From: UBA11858 sp964589145
GTDB lineage: Bacteria > Chloroflexota > Anaerolineae > Anaerolineales > UBA11858
Direction: 5' to 3'
Length of the DNA: 11,065 bases
NCBI GenBank assembly: GCA_964589145.1
Contig: CAZPSL010000137.1
Coordinates: 1 to 11,065 of the forward strand
Shown here in pieces: positions 1-6,712 of the stretch (position 1 is its first letter; each line of letters starts with the position of its first letter). The notes beneath the pieces were generated by a model that was not told where the DNA came from, did not search any database, and saw only the letters and a list, made by a program, of their open reading frames with translations. The position numbers and the translations under genes were made by a program.

Positions 1-341
1 TGATCTAGTTCATGAGACTCCCCATTTATTAAAGATAAATATGCTTTTGTAATTTCATCATGGGATAAGAAATAAATTGCTGATAAATATGGATCAGAAA
101 AATCTACTATCAATGGAGAAAGTGAATTCCGTTTGTGGGGAGATTGCATATCTATATTATTATTTATAATCATCATCCCTAAAATCTCATCACCATTATT
201 ATTGCGTATTAGTAAATTTTTTGTAAGGTGGAGCCCTACTATATTAGTGGATAACTTGTTAACAAATATTGGCATCATAAAGATTAGTATAAACAGAGAT
301 AGATAAATGCTGATAAGTAGAATAGTGCGTTTGCGATGCAT
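1..341 (-). CDS. Hypothetical protein with N-terminal membrane segment (partial, C-terminus outside window)
   Basis: An open frame starts at ATG 341 and stays open to the left edge (113 codons plus two bases). The N-terminus is basic (MHRKR) and is followed by a strongly hydrophobic stretch at residues 7-28, so the product is probably anchored in the membrane or exported by an uncleaved signal. The rest of the visible part is polar and rich in Asn, Ile and Ser, with no motif I recognise. It begins 30 bases after the flippase stop on the same strand, so it is probably a later gene of the same polysaccharide locus. An in-frame GTG at 365 is an alternative start; neither start has a clear Shine-Dalgarno sequence. 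Codon use is very AT-rich, unlike the rest of the window, which suggests recent transfer. The function is unknown. Confidence 0.6.
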   Translation of the reverse strand, partial: MHRKRTILLISIYLSLFILIFMMPIFVNKLSTNIVGLHLTKNLLIRNNNGDEILGMMIINNNIDMQSPHKRNSLSPLIVDFSDPYLSAIYFLSHDEITKAYLSLINGESHELD

Positions 342-371
342 TAGGTAATATAATATGTTGCTCACTTGAAT

Positions 372-1748
372 TTACTTTTGTTTTGTTTGGATTTGGATTT
401 TAATAATGTCAATTAGATGACTAGGCATAAGTGGGGTTAATACTGCTGCTTGAGAAATTTCCCAATTCTGGAGTAGATGAATGAACAAATATATCATTGA
501 TGTTCCATAAGCCAACACCGAAGCCAACGCCGCTCCAGTAATACCGAATAAAGGCAGTAATATTGTTAACCCTGCCAGTGTAACCAGTAACGAAATCCCT
601 TCCGCTTTGGCCAGCATGATCGGCTGCCCGTCACCCTGAAACGCCGCCGCCCAATTCTGTCCGATGGCTAGAAACATGGTTGCAATAACCAGAATCTCGG
701 CAGGCAGAATAGATGGTTTAAAAGCGGGCGTATAAATAAAAGGAATCGCCCAGGGCAGCACAACCATCAACGCCGCCCCCATCAGCAATGTCCCGGTGAT
801 ATTAATGCGGGAATACACCCCGACCAGTTGGCGGCTGACGCTTTTTCCCTGTGCCCCGGCAACTTTTGGAAATGTGAAAACCGCCAGTGTCCTGGATACC
901 AGATTGACGAATCCGGAACTGCTCACGGCAACCACATACCAGCCCAGTTCCGATGGAGAAAGCACGACTGCCATCAGCATTTGGTCCAGCCGCTGATTGA
1001 GCATGTTGGAGATGCTGCCCAGGTGATTGCGAACACCATACCCGAACAATGCCCGGATAAAGGGAAAATCCATCCCGCGGGTGAGCCCGCCATTCCATAT
1101 CGCTCTGCCGGTTGCCCAGGAGGCAGTAACAAGATTAGCCGCCAGTAACGCGTAAGTCAGGTTTTGCAGGTTAACCGCGTTCAGCAGCCATAAGGCACCC
1201 ATACTACCCAAATAAATTACGTTGACGCTGATGCGGATCGCATTGTAAGCATAGATATTCAACTGCCCGCGCAGCAGCCCAAGCATATACAAGGCCAGCA
1301 AATTTAACGGAATAAAAGCCAGGAACTGAAGGCTCAACCGCTGCACGCTGGCGGATTGGCTGCGCGTCAGATAAGGCACGAGCAGCAGACCGATCCCGAC
1401 CAGTATGCCGGATTGCACCAGTGCCAGCAGCAGGGCAGTGGTATCCAGCAGACTCTGCTGATGTTCCCCTTTGGCCTGATAATAAACCAACGCATCCCGA
1501 ATGCCCAGGTTGCCGACGGCAGCGATCACATTGGGCCAAAGAAGAATCACGGCAAACTCACCGCGGCCTTCCGGCCCCAGCCAGCGGGCGGAGAGCATCC
1601 CGGTCAAAAACGAAAGCCCGACCAGCCCGATCTCCGTCCCGATTGTGGATGCAAACGTCCAGGGCAAATTACGGTTCCAGAAATTTTTCACGACATTTTC
1701 TGTGAAACTTTTGCGGTTACGCAGGCGTATCTCACAACTTCTCACCAA
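372..1748 (-). CDS. Polysaccharide (oligosaccharide) flippase, Wzx/MOP-superfamily membrane protein
   Basis: This 458-residue protein is almost entirely hydrophobic, with about 12-14 membrane segments, which is the usual size and layout for Wzx-type flippases of the MOP superfamily. Near the N-terminus the stretch around residues 46-66 (LTGMLSARWLGPEGRGEFA) is the typical first-helix/loop signature of this family (LG..g.G.fa). Another family-like region is the loop with NQRLDQMLMA near the middle, which ends before a helix with SPSELGWY. Members move undecaprenyl-linked oligosaccharide units across the cytoplasmic membrane. The called start at 1748 is TTG; GTG at 1745 or 1691 is also possible, and none has a clear ribosome binding site. 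The last roughly 50 codons become much more AT-rich than the rest. The gene lies downstream of the NusG-like gene, as expected for an exopolysaccharide or O-antigen operon. The substrate cannot be told from sequence. Confidence 0.88.
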   Translation of the reverse strand: MVRSCEIRLRNRKSFTENVVKNFWNRNLPWTFASTIGTEIGLVGLSFLTGMLSARWLGPEGRGEFAVILLWPNVIAAVGNLGIRDALVYYQAKGEHQQSLLDTTALLLALVQSGILVGIGLLLVPYLTRSQSASVQRLSLQFLAFIPLNLLALYMLGLLRGQLNIYAYNAIRISVNVIYLGSMGALWLLNAVNLQNLTYALLAANLVTASWATGRAIWNGGLTRGMDFPFIRALFGYGVRNHLGSISNMLNQRLDQMLMAVVLSPSELGWYVVAVSSSGFVNLVSRTLAVFTFPKVAGAQGKSVSRQLVGVYSRINITGTLLMGAALMVVLPWAIPFIYTPAFKPSILPAEILVIATMFLAIGQNWAAAFQGDGQPIMLAKAEGISLLVTLAGLTILLPLFGITGAALASVLAYGTSMIYLFIHLLQNWEISQAAVLTPLMPSHLIDIIKIQIQTKQK

Positions 1749-1837
1749 AAATGAGATAAATCTTTAGCGGGAACGCGCCGCGCCCGCACTAAGCCCCCGT
1801 CTCCATTCAGGGCAGGACGCGCAAAACGCCCAATCAA

Positions 1838-1868
1838 GACCCTAAAGGTCTCTCAGACCTTTAGGGTC
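1838..1868. repeat. Double palindrome (14-bp arms, CTC spacer)
   Basis: The perfect inverted repeat GACCCTAAAGGTCT / AGACCTTTAGGGTC is separated by CTC. Each arm is itself a small palindrome (GACC...GGTC), so the site can fold as one long hairpin or two short ones. It lies between the 87-codon ORF and the flippase, and the stop codon of that ORF falls inside the left arm. No T-run follows on either strand, so a simple intrinsic terminator is not obvious; a REP-like dispersed element is more likely. The element at 4461-4493 has the same architecture. Confidence 0.85.
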
Positions 1869-2105
1869 TTCAGGGGGGAATGGGCTGTGATGCGCCTGCC
1901 CGTTGCGAGAGTCCGGCAGGGGCTGGCGGAGGGTGGATTTACCGGGAACAGGCGGTTCTGCACCGGTTTTACCGATGTTCCCGCGGTTGATGATGGGGCC
2001 CGAGAAAGCGCCCGGAGCATTCATCCCGTTTTTGAGTTTCATATCTGCACGGTGGCCGACCCCGAAGGTGCCGTTCAGCGCGGAGTTATGCGGCGCGGTG
2101 GGCAT
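1842..2105 (-). CDS. Small hypothetical protein, 87 aa, translationally coupled to the nucleotidyltransferase
   Basis: The ATG at 2105 overlaps the TAA of the upstream nucleotidyltransferase as TAATG, a classic stop-restart arrangement; no separate Shine-Dalgarno sequence is seen. The product (MPTAPHNSALNGTFGVGH...) is rich in Gly, Asn and Pro, has no membrane segment and no cysteine, and matches no family I recognise. Codon third positions are mostly G or C for about the first 60 codons, as in the neighbouring real genes, which supports coding. The last nine residues and the stop are made by a palindromic repeat (1838-1868), so the C-terminus may have been changed by insertion of that element. 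It could be a true accessory protein of the locus, a precursor-like peptide, or a chance frame. Confidence 0.45.
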   Translation of the reverse strand: MPTAPHNSALNGTFGVGHRADMKLKNGMNAPGAFSGPIINRGNIGKTGAEPPVPGKSTLRQPLPDSRNGQAHHSPFPPEDPKGLRDL

Positions 2106-3385
2106 TAGCGGTGCCGCACCCAGTAATGCCCAATCTCCCACCAGCGGCGGGGCAGGTACAGCGGCCACAGATACTTGTGCCGGATGTGATAACGCCAAAC
2201 CAGATAGGCCCGATTAGGGAAAAGCAGTGCCAGCCCCATTCGGAGACGGCTGCGCCCGTCCAGTTTCCGCCAGGCATTTTGGATGTAGCGGCTGGTAGTA
2301 GTCTCCGCTTTCTGGACGGTCGGGCGGGGCGGTGGCGATTCCGTTAAAAAAGGCGGTAACTCAACCCCGAACAAATCCCGTAACTGATAGAGCGCAACCC
2401 GCACCCAGTCCGCCCACGGTACGCCCGGCCCGGATTTCAGGAAGGCCTCCCAGTCCAGCGTTTTCAACGGCCCCTGGTAGAGTTGGTACAAATCATAAAA
2501 CCAGATCAATCTCCGTTGTTCCGGCGCGGTTTGCAGCATTAAATGCCCTGTCAGGTAGAGGAACTGCGCCTGAGCGTTCAGCATCAGTGCACGGGGATGC
2601 GCTCTTCCGCTAATCCGCTGCTGATCCGTTGTCTGCCCGCCCTCCGCTAATCCGTTTCTCATCCGCTGTTCACTATCCGCTGCCTGCCGACTATCCGCTG
2701 ATCCGTTCCCCATCCGCTGCTCACTATCCGCTGCCTGCCGACTATCCGCTGATCCGTTCCCTATCCGTTGCTTATCCGCTGCCGGCTCCGTTTCTTCCCA
2801 CATCCAGTCCAGATCCGGCGACTGCCCGCGGGCATCCTGCGCCAAACACCAGTGAATCTCCAGCGCAACCTGGTAATCCGGCCCCCCGCGCAGATAAGCG
2901 TGATACGTGATCTTCTCTTGCGTGTAGTGTGCCAATTGCGCGGCCCGGCTTGCGCTTGTCAGATCATCGGGATGCACCAGCAAATCCAGGTCACTCATTG
3001 GCCTGAGTGCCGGGTCAGGATAGATTGTTTGTGCTAGCGCCGCTCCTTTGAGCAGGATAACCGGAATTTGCATCCGCTCAAATTCCGCCAGAATGCGCTC
3101 CAGTTCGCGGAACAAAAGCGTATTTTGGGCTGCTGTGCGGTAGTAACTGGCTTTCAACTGTTCCCAGGCAGCGGATGGAATGTCGAAAGTCGCAGGCGGT
3201 CGGCAGTTTTCCGTCTCCTGTTTTTCGTCTCCTGTCCGCCACGCGGCATAAACCAGCGGGGCAACACCTTCAACTTCGGCGCGGCGGACGAAGGCGCCCC
3301 AGTCTTGCGGCGTAAAGGAGGCCCAATCCACCGGTTCCCCGCGCCCGGAAAGCAGTTTGCAGAGTGCGGTATAGGCGGTGTTCAT
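2105..3385 (-). CDS. NTP_transf_5-like nucleotidyltransferase family protein with repeat insertion
   Basis: The 426-residue protein has the nucleotidyltransferase core of the PF14907 type: a helical N-terminus (residues 1-105), then IPVILLKGAALA (107-118) and the metal-binding motif SDLDLLVHPDD (131-141, with D132 and D134). A later strand VALEIHW (173-179) carries a likely third acidic residue. The C-terminal half is helical (FLYLTGHLMLQ, RRLIWFYDLYQLY), as usual in this family, ending in a basic, aromatic tail. Residues about 204-261 form a hydrophilic insertion built from a 17-residue repeat that breaks the usual core. Members are found in polysaccharide and RiPP clusters, and the exact nucleotide or target is not established. 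The start ATG overlaps an upstream stop as ATGA, and a GGGAG sequence lies about 10 bases before it. The end overlaps the next ORF by one base. Confidence 0.82.
   Translation of the reverse strand: MNTAYTALCKLLSGRGEPVDWASFTPQDWGAFVRRAEVEGVAPLVYAAWRTGDEKQETENCRPPATFDIPSAAWEQLKASYYRTAAQNTLLFRELERILAEFERMQIPVILLKGAALAQTIYPDPALRPMSDLDLLVHPDDLTSASRAAQLAHYTQEKITYHAYLRGGPDYQVALEIHWCLAQDARGQSPDLDWMWEETEPAADKQRIGNGSADSRQAADSEQRMGNGSADSRQAADSEQRMRNGLAEGGQTTDQQRISGRAHPRALMLNAQAQFLYLTGHLMLQTAPEQRRLIWFYDLYQLYQGPLKTLDWEAFLKSGPGVPWADWVRVALYQLRDLFGVELPPFLTESPPPRPTVQKAETTTSRYIQNAWRKLDGRSRLRMGLALLFPNRAYLVWRYHIRHKYLWPLYLPRRWWEIGHYWVRHR
2604..2781 (-). repeat. In-frame CGGAT-core repeats inside the nucleotidyltransferase gene
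   Basis: On the gene strand this stretch is dense in AGCGGAT and AACGGAT units. Two consecutive 51-bp copies (2671-2721 and 2722-2772) differ at two positions, and a partial copy adjoins them. The 51-bp period equals 17 codons (QRMGNGSADSRQAADSE), so the frame is kept. The repeats fall between the catalytic region and the C-terminal helices of the protein. Confidence 0.9.
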
Positions 3386-3517
3386 TCAAGCCCGATCTCC
3401 CAGCCTGTTAACCCCGCTTTGGTGAAGACCTCAGAGTGCATGGCGTTTTCTTCAAACTCCAGCAGAAAATCGGTATCTCCCGGGCTGTATTTTGCCTTGT
3501 TGCAATCTTCCGTTCAT
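3382..3517 (-). pseudogene. Possible small gene broken by a frameshift, upstream of the nucleotidyltransferase
   Basis: The ATG at 3517 is preceded by AAAGGAG with a 9-base gap, a good ribosome binding site, but its own frame stops after 21 codons. The +1 frame carries coding-looking sequence (GDTDFLLEFEENAMHS followed by EVFTKAGLTGWEIGLE) with no start codon, ending in a TGA that overlaps the nucleotidyltransferase ATG as ATGA. Joining the two frames near the CCCGGG at about position 3480 would give a single protein of about 44 residues. This could be a decayed gene, a sequencing or assembly error, or a programmed frameshift. I recognise no family. The overlap with the next start argues that the second frame is, or was, translated. 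Confidence 0.35.
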
Positions 3518-3632
3518 TTGTCTGAACTCCTTTCATAACCGACGCGCGCTCCGCCCTTCCGACATCTGTCAGACTGTGTAAAGCACATCCCGCCCCCAAA
3601 TTTCCCCTTCAGCCTCCTGGATTTCCAGCCCG

Positions 3633-4142
3633 TTACCCGTGCTTCTTGATTTGCGAAACATCCATCTCCACTGGAATTTCGCGCTGGTCGTTGATAAGTC
3701 GCAGCAGAACGCGCACTCGTTCTTTGCCGTCCAGGCGGGCATCGAAAATGGCCTCGTATCCGGCAAATGGCCCGGCCTGAATATGCACCGAATCGCCGGG
3801 TTGCAGCCCGTCGAAAATCTCACCGCCAGCCTCCCCGATCTCCTGAACGCGCCGTTTCAATTCGTTCATCACATTATCGGGAATGCGGGCCGGTTCCTTG
3901 CCAAAGGAAACCAGCCCCAGGGAATGCGGCATCCACTGGAAAGCAGACAGCCCTTTTTCATCGAGATCAACCCGCACGAAAAGGTATCCGGGGAAATACG
4001 GCTTGATTTTTCGGGACCGGGGGTTTACCGGATGTACCCGCACCCGCGGATAATAGTGCTCAACCCCCTGGTTACGGAGTTGCTGCCAGACAACGTCCTC
4101 TTTGCGGGCTTTGGTTCTTAATGCATACCAATGCAGGGGCAT
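3633..4142 (-). CDS. Specialised NusG paralog (RfaH/UpxY-like transcription antitermination protein)
   Basis: The 169-residue protein has the two-domain NusG layout. An N-terminal NGN domain (about residues 1-105) carries HWYALRTKARKED at the start and KPYFPGYLFVRVDL, the conserved core that contacts RNA polymerase. A C-terminal KOW-type domain (about 115-169) carries GDSVHIQAGPFAGYEAIF. NGN proteins bind the polymerase clamp and make it more processive. Because this copy heads a polysaccharide-type gene set rather than sitting in the usual secE-nusG-rplK context, it is most likely a specialised paralog that lets polymerase read through the long downstream operon. The start ATG 4142 fits the family N-terminus; no strong Shine-Dalgarno sequence is seen. 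A sigma70-type promoter lies about 100 bases upstream. I found no ops-like GGCGGTAG in the leader. Confidence 0.9.
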   Translation of the reverse strand: MPLHWYALRTKARKEDVVWQQLRNQGVEHYYPRVRVHPVNPRSRKIKPYFPGYLFVRVDLDEKGLSAFQWMPHSLGLVSFGKEPARIPDNVMNELKRRVQEIGEAGGEIFDGLQPGDSVHIQAGPFAGYEAIFDARLDGKERVRVLLRLINDQREIPVEMDVSQIKKHG

Positions 4143-4242
4143 AAGCGTTTTTCAAAGATTCAGGACTTTCGCAGAAGCGCGGGGAAACGCGGGGAATTCG
4201 CAGGCTTTTTGTGATAGCGCTGGCAGGGCCGGAAGGGAAGGT

Positions 4243-4271
4243 ATTGTAATCGCGAACCTGCCCGCCGACAA
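4243..4271 (-). promoter_or_regulatory. Sigma70-type promoter for the NusG-like operon
   Basis: On the minus strand TTGTCG (4271-4266) and TACAAT (4248-4243) are separated by 17 bases, close to the consensus -35/-10 pair. The predicted start near 4236 leaves a leader of about 95 bases before the NusG-like ATG. The leader contains two direct copies of CCCCGCG-type sequence (4177-4196) flanked by repeats of TTCGCAG (plus strand). It could carry the recruitment signal for the encoded antitermination protein, but no known signal is recognised. Confidence 0.55.
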
Positions 4272-4287
4272 GCCGGCCCGGTGCTGT

Positions 4288-4305
4288 GGGTGCAGGCAAA
4301 TGTTG
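4288..4305 (+). repeat. Solo copy of the MITE inverted-repeat end
   Basis: The sequence GGGTGCAGGCAAATGTTG matches the inverted-repeat end at 7094-7117 (read on the opposite strand) at 17 of 18 positions, and the end at 6788-6811 at 15 of 18. No matching second end is visible within the following 330 bases. It may be a remnant of another copy of the same element in the divergent promoter region between the NusG-like gene and the antiporter. Confidence 0.5.
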
Positions 4306-4381
4306 AAGATGGTTAGTGTGTTTCTCTTGCACTGTTCTCGCAGGGCTGCCCGTTTTCGGACCAGGTTCCGGATTGGCAAGT

Positions 4382-4412
4382 CAGCAGCGGATGGGGAACG
4401 GATTAGCGGATG
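4382..4412 (+). repeat. CGGAT-core repeat copy, intergenic
   Basis: This short stretch (CAGCAGCGGATGGGGAACGG, then ATTAGCGGATGC) matches a stretch inside the nucleotidyltransferase gene, read on the minus strand around 2690-2722, with only a few differences. It shows that the CGGAT-core repeat also exists outside coding sequence. The rest of the gap 4143-4518 holds the NusG promoter, the solo inverted-repeat end and the double palindrome; I see no gene in it. Confidence 0.75.
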
Positions 4413-4460
4413 CTATCGCGTCGGGCAGAAGTCGAGACGCGGGCGGAGGGTGGATGCGCA

Positions 4461-4493
4461 AGGACTGGCAGTCCTGACAGGACTGCCAGTCCT
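4461..4493. repeat. Double palindrome (16-bp arms, 1-base spacer) before the antiporter
   Basis: The perfect inverted repeat AGGACTGGCAGTCCTG / CAGGACTGCCAGTCCT has one A between the arms. Each arm is itself palindromic (AGGACT...AGTCCT), so two folds compete: one long hairpin or two small ones. It ends 14 bases before the AGGAG of the antiporter, so if transcribed it would sit in the 5' leader and could affect translation or mRNA stability. Its architecture matches the element at 1838-1868, although the sequences differ. Confidence 0.85.
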
Positions 4494-4518
4494 CATGTAC
4501 CACCTACAGGAGATCACC

Positions 4519-6540
4519 ATGATCCAGGAAATTTTTGCCGAAGCCACGTCTGCGGCCAACTGGGTGTTGGCGGTGTTAGCCTTTATCATCATTGCGGCAC
4601 CGCTCGTCGCAGAGCGGTTCCGTCTGCCGGGAATGCTCGGCCTTGTGATTGGCGGGATGATTTTCGGGCCGTATATGCTTGGCTGGCTGCCGGAAGGCTC
4701 AATGGATGTGTTGGGGAGCATCGGGATTTTCTACCTGATGTTCCTGGCAGGTGCGGAACTGGACATGAACCTGTTCCGGCGTTACAAATCGGCAGCCGTC
4801 ACGTTCAGTTTGCTCACTTTTATTTTCCCGTTCACTTTTAGTTTGCTTGCCTCCCGTTCTATCGGCCTCTCCTGGGGAGCGGCGATTTTGATGGGCGCGG
4901 TTTGGGCATCGCATACGCTGGTAGCATACCCAACCGTGCGGGAAACCGGTCTGGCAAGCAACAAGGCCGTGGCCGTGGTGGTCGGCGCAACCGCAATTAC
5001 CGATACACTTTCCCTGCTGGTGCTGGCAATGGTCTCCGGCATGACCAGCGGCGAAACAACCGCCAGCAGCAGCGGAATGCTCATTATGCTCAAACTTGGC
5101 CTGGGCCTGGGATTACTGCTGCTTTACAGCATGATCTTTTTGCCCTGGCTGGCACGGCGGTTTTTCGCCGGGCCGGGGCAGGAGCGTATGCTGCGCTTTG
5201 TGTTCGTGTTCGGAGCATTCATCTCAGCAGGATTATTGGCAGAAATTACCGGCATCGAGGGCCTGGTTGGCGCCTTTTTTGCCGGGATTGGACTGAATCG
5301 CTTTTTGCCTAACGGCGGGCGGTTGATGGAACAGAATGAGTTTTTCGCTTCCGCACTTTTCATTCCGGCGTTTCTGGTTTCCGTGGGGATGCTGATTGAT
5401 CCGGTTGTGCTCTTCAGCATCTCTACCCTGCGGCTGGCACTGCTCTTTGGGGGGGCGTTGGCACTGGGGAAGTTTCTGGCTGCGGCCATCTCCGGCTGGA
5501 AGTTCAAGTTCAGTTGGGCGGAAATTGGGGTGATCTTTTCGCTGACAATTGCACAGGCGGCCGCGACTCTTGCCTCTACGATGGTCGGATTGAAAATTGG
5601 CCTGTTTGATGAAACTGTAGTCAATGCCGTGCTGCTGGTTGTGCTGGTATCGCTGATTGTGACTTCAATCGGGACGCTGTTCTTCGCCCGGAAGGTCAAA
5701 CCCGAAAGCCTGGTCGTGCGCCCGTTAGGGATTTCCGTAATTGTGCCGGTGCATCCGAGCGCGTCCCTGAATCGTACCCTGTCTCTGGCAGCGAACATTG
5801 CCCAGGCGGATGCGGGGACCATCACTCCTGTAGTAGTGCTCCCGGAATACGATGCACAGCACCTGCGCCAAGAAGCGGAAAATCTGCTCAAGCAGGCAGA
5901 AAAATTCGGTGCGGCAACCACAGCAGACGTGGAGGGCGTGCTGCGCATTGACGCATCTTTCCCCGTGGGGGTGATCCACGAACTGCAAGAACGCAACGGA
6001 ACACTGATTCTGATTGAATGGGACAAGCCGCCAAACACCCAGCAACTGCTTCTGGGGCATGAAATTGACCGCATCGGCACGCAGTCCACAGTTCCGGTAG
6101 CAGCAGTTCGTTTTGCAAAGGCCGAAACACAGCGGATAGTGCTCTTTACCGGCACAGACGACGGCTCAACCGGGTATCATGCCGATTTGCAGGTTGCGTT
6201 GCAGATTGCCACGCGCATCTACAAAGAAAAGCAGGTACCCCTGGTGGTATTCAGTCCCCAGGAGCGTGTCCCTGAAATTCGGGGACTCCCCAAGGAAGCA
6301 GCGTTTGTCACGGTGGAACCGGGCATCAAAGAAAGCACGGAACACTTCAGGAATGGCGATCTTGTCGTTGTGCCAGGCGCGGTTATCGGGCGGCTGATCG
6401 GTTCGCACGCATCGGAACTGCTCTCGGCAGGCAAAGAAGTTTCCGTGCTGGTGGCAGCCGGACCGCACCGCCTGAATTTCTCCAGCGCCAGAGTCGGCTA
6501 TGAGACCGAAGCGATCATCAGTTTTGGCAGCACAGCATAA
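4519..6540 (+). CDS. Cation:proton antiporter, CPA2 family, with USP-like C-terminal domains
   Basis: The start ATG 4519 has AGGAG at 4508-4512 and gives a 673-residue protein. The frame is open further upstream, but that part crosses repeats and is not protein-like. Residues 15-390 form about 12 membrane segments of the Na+/H+ exchanger fold (PF00999). Visible signatures are FLAGAELDM (75-83), the ion-binding region GATAITDTLSLLVLA (156-170, with D162 preceded by Thr, not the DD of electrogenic Na+ antiporters), IPAFLVSVGM (282-291) and a lysine in a late helix (K318). Residues about 400-673 are soluble and look like two universal-stress-protein-like alpha/beta domains, probably sensing a nucleotide or ligand. 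Likely role: K+ or Na+ exchange for H+ in pH and salt homeostasis; the ion is not certain. It stands alone, divergent from the polysaccharide genes. Confidence 0.92.
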   Translation: MIQEIFAEATSAANWVLAVLAFIIIAAPLVAERFRLPGMLGLVIGGMIFGPYMLGWLPEGSMDVLGSIGIFYLMFLAGAELDMNLFRRYKSAAVTFSLLTFIFPFTFSLLASRSIGLSWGAAILMGAVWASHTLVAYPTVRETGLASNKAVAVVVGATAITDTLSLLVLAMVSGMTSGETTASSSGMLIMLKLGLGLGLLLLYSMIFLPWLARRFFAGPGQERMLRFVFVFGAFISAGLLAEITGIEGLVGAFFAGIGLNRFLPNGGRLMEQNEFFASALFIPAFLVSVGMLIDPVVLFSISTLRLALLFGGALALGKFLAAAISGWKFKFSWAEIGVIFSLTIAQAAATLASTMVGLKIGLFDETVVNAVLLVVLVSLIVTSIGTLFFARKVKPESLVVRPLGISVIVPVHPSASLNRTLSLAANIAQADAGTITPVVVLPEYDAQHLRQEAENLLKQAEKFGAATTADVEGVLRIDASFPVGVIHELQERNGTLILIEWDKPPNTQQLLLGHEIDRIGTQSTVPVAAVRFAKAETQRIVLFTGTDDGSTGYHADLQVALQIATRIYKEKQVPLVVFSPQERVPEIRGLPKEAAFVTVEPGIKESTEHFRNGDLVVVPGAVIGRLIGSHASELLSAGKEVSVLVAAGPHRLNFSSARVGYETEAIISFGSTA

Positions 6541-6583
6541 GCAAACCAAGGCAGCGTAATGCTGCATCTGTTCTGTTTCCTGC

Positions 6584-6601
6584 TGCCGGTTTATACCGGC
6601 A
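6584..6601 (+). terminator. Weak hairpin after the antiporter
   Basis: A 7-bp stem (TGCCGGT / ACCGGCA) with a TTAT loop lies 44 bases after the antiporter stop. A smaller stem (GCAGC / GCTGC, 6551-6565) precedes it. There is no T-run, so this is at best a weak or factor-dependent terminator, or an mRNA 3' end stabiliser. Confidence 0.3.
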
Positions 6602-6658
6602 ACGCCGAATTACGCTAACGAACCTGAAAACTTTCAAAATTGTTGGGATTCCGTAGGT

Positions 6659-6706
6659 TAATCGTAGGGTAATCGTCAAGCACAATGAAAAACAGTGCGG
6701 TATATT
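6659..6706 (+). promoter_or_regulatory. Possible weak promoter with repeated TAATCGT box
   Basis: Two TAATCGT copies (6659-6665 and 6670-6676) are 11 bases apart, about one helical turn, so they could bind a regulator on one DNA face. They lie upstream of TATATT (6701-6706), a possible -10, but there is no good -35 at 16-18 bases. The evidence is thin. Confidence 0.22.
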
Positions 6707-6712
6707 AGGGGC

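Noticed and set aside
1842..2105. A lasso-peptide precursor, given the NTP_transf_5 neighbour
   Set aside because: The usual leader pattern (Tyr-x-x-Pro-x-Leu with a following Gly and a penultimate Thr) is not visible, and no lasso B or C enzyme is in the window.
3569..3632. A second frame after the NusG-like stop with protein-like text (LEIQEAEGEIWGRDVLYTV)
   Set aside because: It has no usable start outside the NusG-like gene and is only about 20 codons long; it could be the remnant of a gene but is too short to call.
4143..4236. A JUMPstart/ops element in the NusG-like operon leader
   Set aside because: No GGCGGTAG or close variant is found in the leader on the transcribed strand.
4102..4518. 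Upstream extension of the antiporter frame by 139 codons
   Set aside because: It crosses the start of the NusG-like gene, a promoter, a CGGAT repeat and a palindrome; ATG 4519 has a good ribosome binding site and the right family N-terminus.
5124..6155. A 343-codon minus-strand frame opposite the antiporter
   Set aside because: It is an antisense shadow of a well-supported membrane protein gene, with Ser/Thr/Arg-rich low-information sequence.
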